The position numbers and the translations under genes were made by a program. The notes below the pieces were generated by a model. That model saw nothing but the letters and a program-made list of their open reading frames with translations. It had not been told where the DNA came from and ran no database searches. DNA of 64,000 bases, taken from an uncultured Chitinophaga sp. Lineage in GTDB: Bacteria > Bacteroidota > Bacteroidia > Cytophagales > Cyclobacteriaceae. The DNA lies in NCBI GenBank assembly GCA_902168205.1, contig CABHOK010000014.1:434001-498000 (forward strand). Direction: 5' to 3'. Below, one piece after another: positions 52,057 through 59,863 of the stretch. How positions within the stretch are numbered: the first letter of the stretch is position 1; the number at the start of each line of letters is the position of its first letter.

Positions 52057-53859
52057 TTAGAAAGGATACTCTCCTTTCGCAATTACATAGTCAGCTACTT
52101 TTCTTCTGGCTTCTTTTAGATTGTATGCATCAATTTTTGTAAAGCGTTTCAATCCCATAAGCATGAGGCGTTGTTCATCTCCATCAGCAAAAGCTGAAAT
52201 CGCTTCTCTTCCTACTGCTGCTGCTTTACCAATCGCGTGATGTAAGTATATCAGCGCCATTTCTTTTTGAATCTCAGTTGCCTTTTCTCCTTTTTGTGCG
52301 ATGAGTTTTTCAACACGCAACAGAACAGATTCCGCCACATAAGCTTCGATAAGTATATCTGCCAGGTTCATGATGATCTCCTGTTGCTCAGAAAGCTTCA
52401 TCATAAATTTCTGTACAGCCGATCCGGCAATCATCAATCCTGCTTTCTTCAGATTTGCCAGTGCCTTCTTCTCTTTAACAAATATACCTTCCTCTTCGCT
52501 CGCTCCGAAATCAGGTATAGCCATCAGATCTTTTTGCACAGCCATAGCGGGCGTCATCAGATCGATTGTTCCTTTCATCGCACGCTTCAATAACATGTCG
52601 ATGGTGAGCAGGCGGTTAATTTCATTGGTTCCTTCGAAGATCCGGTTGATACGAGCATCGCGATACGCGCGGTCCATCGGACCTTCAGCCGAGAAGCCCA
52701 TACCTCCGTAAATCTGAACACCTTCATCGGTAACAAAATCCAAAACTTCAGAGCCGTGTACTTTTAATATAGCGCACTCAATAGCAAATTCTTCCAGGGC
52801 TTTCAAACGTGCTTTGGAAGAATCCATGCCTCCTGCTGTAAATGCATTGTAAGCGTCATCTATATTCTGGCTTGCGCGATAGTGCGCAGATTCAGAAGCA
52901 AATACCTTTGTTACCATTTCAGCAATTTTGTGCTTGATAGCACCGAACGATGAAATTGAAACTCCGAACTGTTTACGCTCATTCGAATATTTGGTAGCAA
53001 GTGTTACCGTATGCTTACTTCCTCCGAGCGCTGCTATGCCTAACTTGATACGACCTATATTCAAAATGTTTACCGCAATCTTGAAACCATTCTCGCGTTC
53101 ACTCAAAAGATTTTCAACCGGAACCTTGCAGTCGTTGAAGAAAATCTGGCGGGTAGACGATCCTTTTATACCCATCTTCTTTTCTTCTTCGTTCATGGTT
53201 ATACCACCGAACGATTTTTCAACGATAAAGGCACTGAGGTTTTTGTCATTATCAATCTTGGCGAATACAACATATATATCTGCAAAACCTCCGTTAGTGA
53301 TCCACATTTTCTGGCCATTGATAATATAGTGTTTACCATCGGCACTTAATGCAGCCTTTGTTTTACCGCTGTTGGCATCGGAACCTGAATCCGGTTCTGT
53401 TAAACAGTATGCAGCCTTCCACTCACCTGTGGCGAGCTTTGGTATATATTTCTGTTTTTGCGCATCGTTACCATAATAGAGTATAGGAAGTGTACCGATA
53501 CCGGTATGTGCCGATAGTGCTACAGCTACTGAATGACCGGCACCTATTACTTCCGCTACAAGCATGGTGGTATTGAAGTCCATACCGAAACCACCCAGCT
53601 CGGCAGGCACTGATGTACCGAGTAAACCAAGCTCACCAGCTTTATCAAGAATAGAAGGCATCAACTTCGGGTCCTTCATCGAGTCGATCGCATCCAGGTG
53701 TGGCCAGACTTCTTTTGCAAGAAAATCTTTACACTGCTGCTGGATCATGCGCTGCTCTTCGTTGAATTCTTCCGGAATGAAAATTTCATTGGCTGCAGTT
53801 TCGCGAATAAGAAACTCCCCTCCCTTGATGGCTTGTTTTTCGGCTGTGGTAGTACTCAT
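52057..53859 (-). CDS. fadE: Acyl-CoA dehydrogenase
   Basis: The 600-residue product has the acyl-CoA dehydrogenase core with CLTEPDSGSDANSGKT, FITNGGFAD-like IWITNGGFAD (written MWITNGGFADIYV in the sequence), and the FAD/catalytic region IYGGMGFSAEGPMDRAYRD. The active-site glutamate is expected in the FEGTNEINR element. An extra helical C-terminal part (about residues 440-600) is typical of the about 600-residue FadE type of Bacillus subtilis (594 residues). It oxidises acyl-CoA to trans-2-enoyl-CoA using FAD. It is the last gene of the marR-fadN-fadA-fadE operon. Confidence 0.93.
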   Translation of the reverse strand: MSTTTAEKQAIKGGEFLIRETAANEIFIPEEFNEEQRMIQQQCKDFLAKEVWPHLDAIDSMKDPKLMPSILDKAGELGLLGTSVPAELGGFGMDFNTTMLVAEVIGAGHSVAVALSAHTGIGTLPILYYGNDAQKQKYIPKLATGEWKAAYCLTEPDSGSDANSGKTKAALSADGKHYIINGQKMWITNGGFADIYVVFAKIDNDKNLSAFIVEKSFGGITMNEEEKKMGIKGSSTRQIFFNDCKVPVENLLSERENGFKIAVNILNIGRIKLGIAALGGSKHTVTLATKYSNERKQFGVSISSFGAIKHKIAEMVTKVFASESAHYRASQNIDDAYNAFTAGGMDSSKARLKALEEFAIECAILKVHGSEVLDFVTDEGVQIYGGMGFSAEGPMDRAYRDARINRIFEGTNEINRLLTIDMLLKRAMKGTIDLMTPAMAVQKDLMAIPDFGASEEEGIFVKEKKALANLKKAGLMIAGSAVQKFMMKLSEQQEIIMNLADILIEAYVAESVLLRVEKLIAQKGEKATEIQKEMALIYLHHAIGKAAAVGREAISAFADGDEQRLMLMGLKRFTKIDAYNLKEARRKVADYVIAKGEYPF

Positions 53860-53921
53860 AACCTATAATGTTTTTATAAATTCTTGTTGATTCGTTTTCA
53901 GAAATATTTCGCAACGTCTTT

Positions 53922-55094
53922 TTACAGAAGCTCATATATACCGGCTACGCCCTGGCCTCCGCCAACACAGGCTGTAACCATTCCATATTTTTTCTTCTGT
54001 CTGCGAAGCTCACCAAAGAGTTGAACAGAAAGTCTTGCACCAGACGACCCCAACGGGTGGCCTACTGCAATTGCTCCTCCGTTTACATTTAACTTGGTGC
54101 GATCTATACCAAGTTCTTTTACTACTGCCAATGACTGTGCAGCAAACGCTTCGTTCAATTCAAACAGATCGATATCGTCTAATTTCAGATCGGCAAGTTT
54201 CAATGCTTTTGGTATAGCAGCCACCGGGCCGATTCCCATAATGCGCGGATCAACACCAGCTACAGCGTAGCTCACCATTCGCGCGATTGGTTTAACATTC
54301 AATTGCTTTACCATTCTTTCAGACATTACCACTACGAACGCAGCACCGTCTGAAGTTTGCGATGAGTTACCGGCCGTAACAGTTCCACCGGCAGCAAACA
54401 CCGGTTTCAATTTTGAAAGTCCTTCAACTGTTGTGTCGGTACGTATACCTTCATCTTTATCTACGATGAATTCGCGCGTTTTCTTTTTCATGTTCTCATC
54501 CACATATACTTCCTTCACCGTGATGGGAACAACTTCATCTTTAAATTTACCTTCCTTCCACGCAGCGGCAGCTTTCATGTGCGACTCGTACGAGAACTGA
54601 TCTTGTTCTTCGCGTGAAATTTTAAATTGCTTGGATACTTCTTCTGCGGTAAGACCCATGCTGGTATAATAAGTAGGATGATCTTTCGCGATGGTATAAT
54701 TCAATGCGGTTTTTATACCCATTACCGGCACAAGTGACATTGACTCTGTTCCACCCGCTATAATTACATCGGCCTGACCTGCATGAATACGTGCACTCGC
54801 GATCGCGATGGTTTCTACACCCGAGCCACAATAACGATTCACCACCATACCCGGAGTATCTATACCCAACGCAAGCAACGAGATCATGCGTCCCATCTGC
54901 ATACCTTGTTCAGCTTCGGGTACTGCGTTACCAACGATCAAATCGTCAACCATTTTATTTTCAAGTCCGGGAACAGACTTTACCAGATGCTTGATCACAT
55001 CAGCAGCAAGGTCGTCTGGTCTTGTAAAACGAAACCCGCCTTTCTTTGCTTTACCAACGCCAGTTCTAAAACCAGCTACTATATATGCATCCAT
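53922..55094 (-). CDS. fadA: Acetyl-CoA acyltransferase (thiolase)
   Basis: The 390-residue product has the nucleophile cysteine in VNRYCGSGVETIA (Cys89), the base His346 in AVGHPLGSSGAR and Cys376 in CVGGGQG. Length and motifs match the beta-oxidation thiolase, which releases acetyl-CoA from 3-ketoacyl-CoA. It lies between fadN and fadE, 11 bp after fadN and 62 bp before fadE. The order equals that of the fadNAE operon of Bacillus subtilis. Confidence 0.94.
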   Translation of the reverse strand: MDAYIVAGFRTGVGKAKKGGFRFTRPDDLAADVIKHLVKSVPGLENKMVDDLIVGNAVPEAEQGMQMGRMISLLALGIDTPGMVVNRYCGSGVETIAIASARIHAGQADVIIAGGTESMSLVPVMGIKTALNYTIAKDHPTYYTSMGLTAEEVSKQFKISREEQDQFSYESHMKAAAAWKEGKFKDEVVPITVKEVYVDENMKKKTREFIVDKDEGIRTDTTVEGLSKLKPVFAAGGTVTAGNSSQTSDGAAFVVVMSERMVKQLNVKPIARMVSYAVAGVDPRIMGIGPVAAIPKALKLADLKLDDIDLFELNEAFAAQSLAVVKELGIDRTKLNVNGGAIAVGHPLGSSGARLSVQLFGELRRQKKKYGMVTACVGGGQGVAGIYELL

Positions 55095-55105
55095 AGTTTA
55101 ATATT

Positions 55106-57505
55106 TTAGTTTCGAAGTGGTTTACCACCGGTTAATATCGACTGAATTCTTTCCAATGTTTTCTTTTCACCTGTGAGTGACACGAATGCTTCACGCTCCA
55201 GGTCGAGCAGATATTGTTCGCTTACTTCCTGTGCATACGAGAGATCACCTCCACACATTACGTTGGCAATCCAACGGGCAATTTTTTTATCATGATCGCT
55301 GATATAGTTACCCATGCGCATACCTTCAACACCTGCCATGAAGAGTGCCATACCCGTGCGACCCTGAACTTTTATATTTTTGGCAGGTACAGGCATAGTA
55401 TATCCTGCTTCCGCCAATTCCAGTACAGCTGCTTTTGCATCGAGAATCTGACGATCTCTGTTAACAGAAATTCTATCTTTACTTCTCAGTATACCCATTT
55501 CGCGCGCCTCCTCTGCTGATAAGGCAACTTTTGCAGTTGCTATATTCATAAACGCATTTTGAAGTGCATTCAGTTCTACATCGCCTTCTTCCAGCGCATC
55601 GCTCACGCGTTTGGTAAGTTCTTTTGTTCCACCTCCACCGGGAATCAATCCTACACCAACTTCAACAAGGCCTATATAGGTTTCCGCAGCTGCTTGCGCG
55701 AGATCCGAGTGAAGCGTCATCTCACAACCACCTCCGAGTGTTCGGCCTTGTGGAGCAACAACCACCGGAACGGACGAATAGCGAATGCGCATAACCGAGT
55801 TTTGAAATTGACGAACCATAAAATCGATCTCGTCATACTCCTGCTCGATAGCATACATGAATACGAGACCAAGGTTTGCACCCAATGAAAAGTCTGCACC
55901 CTGGTGACCGATAACTAATCCTTTGAAATCTTTTTCTGCGAGATCAATCGCTTTGTTCAATCCTTCAATAACCGAGCTGCCCAGTGTATAGCTCTTGCTG
56001 TGCCAAGAGAAATCAATCACGCCATCGCCTATATCGGTAACTTTAGACTCTGCGTTTTTCCAGACTATATTATTGCTGAGGTTTTCAAGAATGATAAATT
56101 CTTCTTTACCTGGTATATTTTTATAACTCTTGGAAGGTATATCGTAATACTGACGTTTGCCGCCTTCTATTTTATAGAAAGATTTATTTCCTGAAGCGAC
56201 CATGTCGTATACCCATGCGGCAGGTTTATAGCCTGTGGCTTCCATTGTCTGAATTGACTTCTCCACACCAACGGCATCCCATGTTTCAAACGGACCGAGT
56301 TCCCAACCGAAACCGGCACATACAGCATCATCGATTTTATAGAGTTCGTCAGCAATTTCAGGTATACGGTTGCTGGCATATTGAAACAATCCGAAAAATG
56401 CATCGCGATAAAAATCACCGGCCTTATCTTTTCCGGCCAGCAAAACTTTAAAACGATCTTTCAGATTATCGATTGTTTTGGTGGTTTCGAGCGTAGCAAA
56501 TTTTGCTTTCGCTTTTGTTTTATACTCCAGCGTTTTAAGATCCAGTGTCAGGATCTCGGTTTCGCCTTTTGCATTTTTTGATTTTTTATAGAAACCCTGA
56601 CCAGTCTTGTCACCTAGCCATTTATTTTTTTCAAGTTGATTAACTACATCGGGCAGCTTGAACATTTCACGACCTTCATCATTCGGAAGCGCTGCATATA
56701 AATTGTTCGCTACTTTAACTAGCGTATCGAGTCCTACTAAGTCGGATGTGCGAAAGGTTGCAGATTTAGGTCTGCCGATAACCGGACCGGTAAGTTTATC
56801 AATTTCATCCACATTGAGATCGAACTTACGCATGGCGTCAATTACTTTTAACAAGCCCCAAACACCAACGCGGTTCCCTATAAATGCAGGCGTATCTTTA
56901 CAAAGCACTGTTGTTTTTCCGAGGTATAAATCGCCATAGTGCATCAGGAATTTTACTACCTCCGGATCAGTATGCGGTGTAGGTATAATCTCGAATAATT
57001 TGAGATAGCGTGGCGGATTAAAGAAGTGCGTACCCGCAAAATTCTTTTTAAAGTCTTCGCTTCTTCCTTCGGCCATCAGGTGAATTGGTATACCTGAAGT
57101 GTTTGAAGTAACAAGTGTTCCGCTCTTGCGAAATTTCTCTACCTGCTCGTATACTTTCTTCTTGATGTCGAGATTTTCAACAACTACTTCTATAATCCAG
57201 TCGTAATCTTTGATCTTCGGCATATCATCGTCAAAGTTGCCGAGCGTGATGCGTGAAATAAATTTCTTGCTATAGATCGGACCGGGACTCGATTTGATCG
57301 AACGATCGAACGAGCTCTGCACAATTCGATTTTTTACGACTTTACTTTCAAGCGAAAGACCTTTGGCTTTCTCTTCATCCATAAGTTCTTTCGGGGCAAT
57401 ATCCAATAACATTACCTGGCAGCCAATGTTGGCAAAATGACAAGCAATGGCGGAGCCCATTACTCCGGAACCTAAAACAGCAACTTTGCGAATAGAACGT
57501 TTCAT
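55106..57505 (-). CDS. fadN: 3-hydroxyacyl-CoA dehydrogenase/enoyl-CoA hydratase
   Basis: The 799-residue two-domain enzyme has its N-terminal part as the NAD-binding dehydrogenase (VAVLGSGVMGSAIACHFANI; TSNTSGIPIHLMAEG; AGTHFFNPPRYLKLFEIIP) followed by its C-terminal helical repeat. Residues from about 480 contain an enoyl-CoA hydratase/isomerase domain (FSLGANLGLVF; GRTLGGGCEMTLHSDL; GLIPGGGGTKEL). The dehydrogenase-first order equals FadN of Bacillus subtilis (789 residues) and is opposite to E. coli FadB. It carries out the middle two steps of beta-oxidation. It starts 55 bp after marR. Confidence 0.93.
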   Translation of the reverse strand: MKRSIRKVAVLGSGVMGSAIACHFANIGCQVMLLDIAPKELMDEEKAKGLSLESKVVKNRIVQSSFDRSIKSSPGPIYSKKFISRITLGNFDDDMPKIKDYDWIIEVVVENLDIKKKVYEQVEKFRKSGTLVTSNTSGIPIHLMAEGRSEDFKKNFAGTHFFNPPRYLKLFEIIPTPHTDPEVVKFLMHYGDLYLGKTTVLCKDTPAFIGNRVGVWGLLKVIDAMRKFDLNVDEIDKLTGPVIGRPKSATFRTSDLVGLDTLVKVANNLYAALPNDEGREMFKLPDVVNQLEKNKWLGDKTGQGFYKKSKNAKGETEILTLDLKTLEYKTKAKAKFATLETTKTIDNLKDRFKVLLAGKDKAGDFYRDAFFGLFQYASNRIPEIADELYKIDDAVCAGFGWELGPFETWDAVGVEKSIQTMEATGYKPAAWVYDMVASGNKSFYKIEGGKRQYYDIPSKSYKNIPGKEEFIILENLSNNIVWKNAESKVTDIGDGVIDFSWHSKSYTLGSSVIEGLNKAIDLAEKDFKGLVIGHQGADFSLGANLGLVFMYAIEQEYDEIDFMVRQFQNSVMRIRYSSVPVVVAPQGRTLGGGCEMTLHSDLAQAAAETYIGLVEVGVGLIPGGGGTKELTKRVSDALEEGDVELNALQNAFMNIATAKVALSAEEAREMGILRSKDRISVNRDRQILDAKAAVLELAEAGYTMPVPAKNIKVQGRTGMALFMAGVEGMRMGNYISDHDKKIARWIANVMCGGDLSYAQEVSEQYLLDLEREAFVSLTGEKKTLERIQSILTGGKPLRN

Positions 57506-57560
57506 ACTTTATGTTTGATGTGGTCGCATGTATATATGTCACACGCGTCCGAAGTTAATT

Positions 57561-58004
57561 CTATACTTTTTCGTAAATGTTATTTCGATCGATTATCTGA
57601 TTTATGTTTTGCAGTACATCAAAAAATACGGCAAGTTTTTCAGCATCTATCTCTTCGCGCACTGCGTCGTTAAATCGAAGAACGGTTTTCCGCGATACTT
57701 CTTTTTTCTTTTTACCGAGATCTGTCAAAAAAATTCTCACCGAACGTTTATCAACAGGATCGGGCTCACGGTATATTAGTTTTTTCTCTTCCATGGTCTT
57801 GAGCATGCGCGTAAGACTTCTAGCTTCGAGACCCATGAGCGGTGCAATTTTAGTAGCGGGAGTTCCGTCTTCAGAATGTATATTTAGAAGAACGAACCCG
57901 ATGGACGTAGTGATATCATATTTACTCGCCTGTTGATTATACATTCGAGCAATTGCGTGCCACGCTGTTTTTATATGATGATCTACGGTTTCTTCCCTTC
58001 GCAT
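57561..58004 (-). CDS. MarR-family transcriptional regulator
   Basis: The 147-residue product has a winged helix-turn-helix of MarR type: APLMGLEARSLTRMLKTMEE (recognition helix) and the wing LIYREPDPVDKRSVRIFLT. Dimerisation helices lie at both ends. MarR proteins bind palindromic operators as dimers and are often released by small ligands. It heads the fadN-fadA-fadE genes on the same strand, so it probably controls them and itself; acyl-CoA or a phenolic compound is a possible ligand. TACCTTCG at 58024-58031 is a possible -7 box. Confidence 0.92.
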   Translation of the reverse strand: MRREETVDHHIKTAWHAIARMYNQQASKYDITTSIGFVLLNIHSEDGTPATKIAPLMGLEARSLTRMLKTMEEKKLIYREPDPVDKRSVRIFLTDLGKKKKEVSRKTVLRFNDAVREEIDAEKLAVFFDVLQNINQIIDRNNIYEKV

Positions 58005-58023
58005 ACGTTTGAATCGGGGATAG

Positions 58024-58031
58024 CGAAGGTA
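58024..58031 (-). promoter_or_regulatory. Possible -7 box of the marR-fad operon
   Basis: TACCTTCG on the minus strand, 19 bp before the marR ATG, differs from TAnnTTTG at one base. The same octamer is present before the deoxynucleoside kinase gene. No good TTTG lies at the usual distance upstream. Confidence 0.35.
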
Positions 58032-58085
58032 GAAAAATTTTGGTATGCATGCAGAGTAATTGAAATTTTTTTTCGGGGCGATTTT

Positions 58086-58191
58086 TCAAAAATTCAATCT
58101 GCGTTTTTGAGGCACAGACAGCGTTTTTGATTTTTAACAATTTTACATTTTCCACAAAAATGCATTAGGAAAGCCCAGACGCAGTTTTTGA
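58086..58191. repeat. Phased direct repeats and a dyad between marR and the MOSC gene
   Basis: The 10-mer GCGTTTTTGA occurs at 58101-58110 and exactly 20 bp later at 58121-58130. A related GCAGTTTTTGA lies at 58181-58191, about 60 bp further on. Two copies are preceded by CAGAC. The first is also half of a dyad: TCAAAAA (58086-58092) and TTTTTGA (58104-58110) with an 11-bp centre. The spacing in multiples of about 10 bp would place all copies on one face of the helix. They may be operators of the MarR-type protein or another regulator. Confidence 0.45.
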
Positions 58192-58234
58192 ATTTTATAG
58201 TTTTAATAGAATCAACACAAAAGCGAAGCGAAAA

Positions 58235-58708
58235 ATGGAATTTAAGCAACTACAAGAGCAGTATGCAAAGCATGGCAAAGTGAAAACCATCTCGTTTCGT
58301 CCGAAGCGACTCGAGCCGGTCAGATTCACGCGGGAGATTTTGGCGATAAAGGATAAAGGTCTTGAAGGCGATCGTTACAAAAATTCAGGAGGCGACCGAC
58401 AAGTTACGCTCATACAAGTCGAGGACTTAAAAGCAATTGCGAGCTATCTCGGGCGGGAAGAAATTGATCCGGCACTCACACGAAGAAATATAGTATCAGA
58501 AGGTATAAATCTTCTTTCTTTAAAAGGAAAGCGATTCAAAATCGGAGAAGCTGTTCTTGAATATACCGGAGATTGTCATCCGTGTTCGCGAATGGAAGAA
58601 AGTTTAGGTCATGGCGGATATAACGCGATGCGCGGACATGGAGGTATAACAGCAAAAGTTATTGAAGGCGGTGTTATTCGTGAGGGTGATGATATTAATC
58701 CGATTTGA
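58235..58708 (+). CDS. MOSC-domain protein
   Basis: The 157-residue product is a minimal MOSC domain, with EGDRYKNSGGDRQVTLIQVE, RRNIVSEGINLLSLKGKRF and the C-terminal cysteine motif CHPCSRMEESLGHGGYNAMR. MOSC domains carry sulfur to molybdenum cofactor or other acceptors; stand-alone members such as YiiM act on N-hydroxylated compounds. Its partner is not apparent. The ATPase gene starts 3 bp after its stop, implying coupled translation. Confidence 0.9.
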   Translation: MEFKQLQEQYAKHGKVKTISFRPKRLEPVRFTREILAIKDKGLEGDRYKNSGGDRQVTLIQVEDLKAIASYLGREEIDPALTRRNIVSEGINLLSLKGKRFKIGEAVLEYTGDCHPCSRMEESLGHGGYNAMRGHGGITAKVIEGGVIREGDDINPI

Positions 58709-58711
58709 TTC

Positions 58712-59497
58712 ATGTTAAAGACGCTTCGCCTAAAGCCATTCGATAAAAGAGGATTTCCATTTGATCTTCCTGTTCTCCAGAATTTCAAAGAGATTGAAAT
58801 TGATTTGCCTATAACAATTTTTATCGGAGACAACGGCTGCGGCAAATCGACCATTCTTGAAACACTCGCGTACTCCATCGGATTACCAACGATTAGTAGC
58901 AAGAGTATAGAAACAGACGGCTCGCTAAAAGCGGCAAAATTATTGGCTCCTTATTTTCAATTATCATGGACGAATAAAACCCGACAGGGATTATTTTTTC
59001 GCGCAGAAGATTTTACCGGCTTCATCCGATCCGTTAACGAACTGCGAAGTGCTTTTGATAAAGACATGCAGGATTTTGAAGCATCGCTTGAGGGCCACTC
59101 ACTTGAAAGAGTCCGTGGTATGATAACAGGACAAAAGAATGCGTTGATTGAAAAATATGGCAGCGATCTCAATGCCTATTCGCATGGAGAAGGTTTTTTG
59201 AAAATTTTCGAATCTCGCTTTACGCAAAAGGGTATTTATATATTAGACGAACCAGAGGCATCGCTTTCTCCGCTTCGCCAGCTTTCTTTAATTTCACTTA
59301 TTAAAGAGATGGTTCAGCAACGCGGCGCACAATTCATTTTGGCCACACATTCTCCTATATTAATGGGCATCCCAAATGCAAAACTTTTGGAATTACGCGA
59401 TGGGCTGATTACGCAAACGAGTTTTGAAGAAACCGAGCATTACAGAATAACCAAAGGCTTTCTGGAAAACCGCGAACAGTTTTTACGATTTCTATAA
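58712..59497 (+). CDS. AAA/ABC-type ATPase without membrane domain
   Basis: The 261-residue product has Walker A FIGDNGCGKST and Walker B IYILDEPEASLSPLRQ with a following switch histidine (LATHSPILMG). The signature-like region is YSHGEGFLKIFESRF. Such single-domain, SMC/RecF-like AAA ATPases (AAA_23/AAA_21 type) occur alone or with partner genes in many bacteria. A role with the preceding MOSC protein is suggested only by the 3-bp gap. No nuclease or membrane gene is adjacent. Confidence 0.85.
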   Translation: MLKTLRLKPFDKRGFPFDLPVLQNFKEIEIDLPITIFIGDNGCGKSTILETLAYSIGLPTISSKSIETDGSLKAAKLLAPYFQLSWTNKTRQGLFFRAEDFTGFIRSVNELRSAFDKDMQDFEASLEGHSLERVRGMITGQKNALIEKYGSDLNAYSHGEGFLKIFESRFTQKGIYILDEPEASLSPLRQLSLISLIKEMVQQRGAQFILATHSPILMGIPNAKLLELRDGLITQTSFEETEHYRITKGFLENREQFLRFL

Positions 59498-59806
59498 TCT
59501 ATACAAATGTCGTTGCAATCTCGGTTTTTTATAGGGGTACTGTTTACAGCACTTTTGTAAATTTTTTGACCACTTTCTAGGGATGATTTTCTAAAGACGC
59601 TTGTATTTTTTTTCATTTTGTTGTTGCAAACCAATGTTACTTCCAAGCATGCATATTTTCAAAAATTAGGTCTGGAATGAATCAATGCACTTTCTAAATA
59701 TATAGTGTTTTAATTTTCTTCATTATTCAATGTAGATTCGTTCGCTTCATTTTTTCATAAAGTCGATATGCACAGTTTTTAACACTGCTGTCAGGTATTT
59801 TTAAAA
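59498..59806. other. AT-rich intergenic stretch without a gene
   Basis: About 310 bp without a coding frame on either strand. It is AT-rich with several T-runs and no clear terminator after the ATPase gene. The promoter of the following T9SS gene occupies its right edge. Confidence 0.5.
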
Positions 59807-59838
59807 TTCGAATTGCTTTAAAAAATAATCTATCTTTG
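59807..59838 (+). promoter_or_regulatory. Probable promoter of the large T9SS cargo gene
   Basis: TTCG (59807-59810, one mismatch from TTTG), a 20-bp spacer and an exact -7 box TATCTTTG (59831-59838) lie 25 bp before the ATG at 59864. Confidence 0.5.
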
Positions 59839-59863
59839 GGTGGGAGAATGCCCATTTGTCTAT

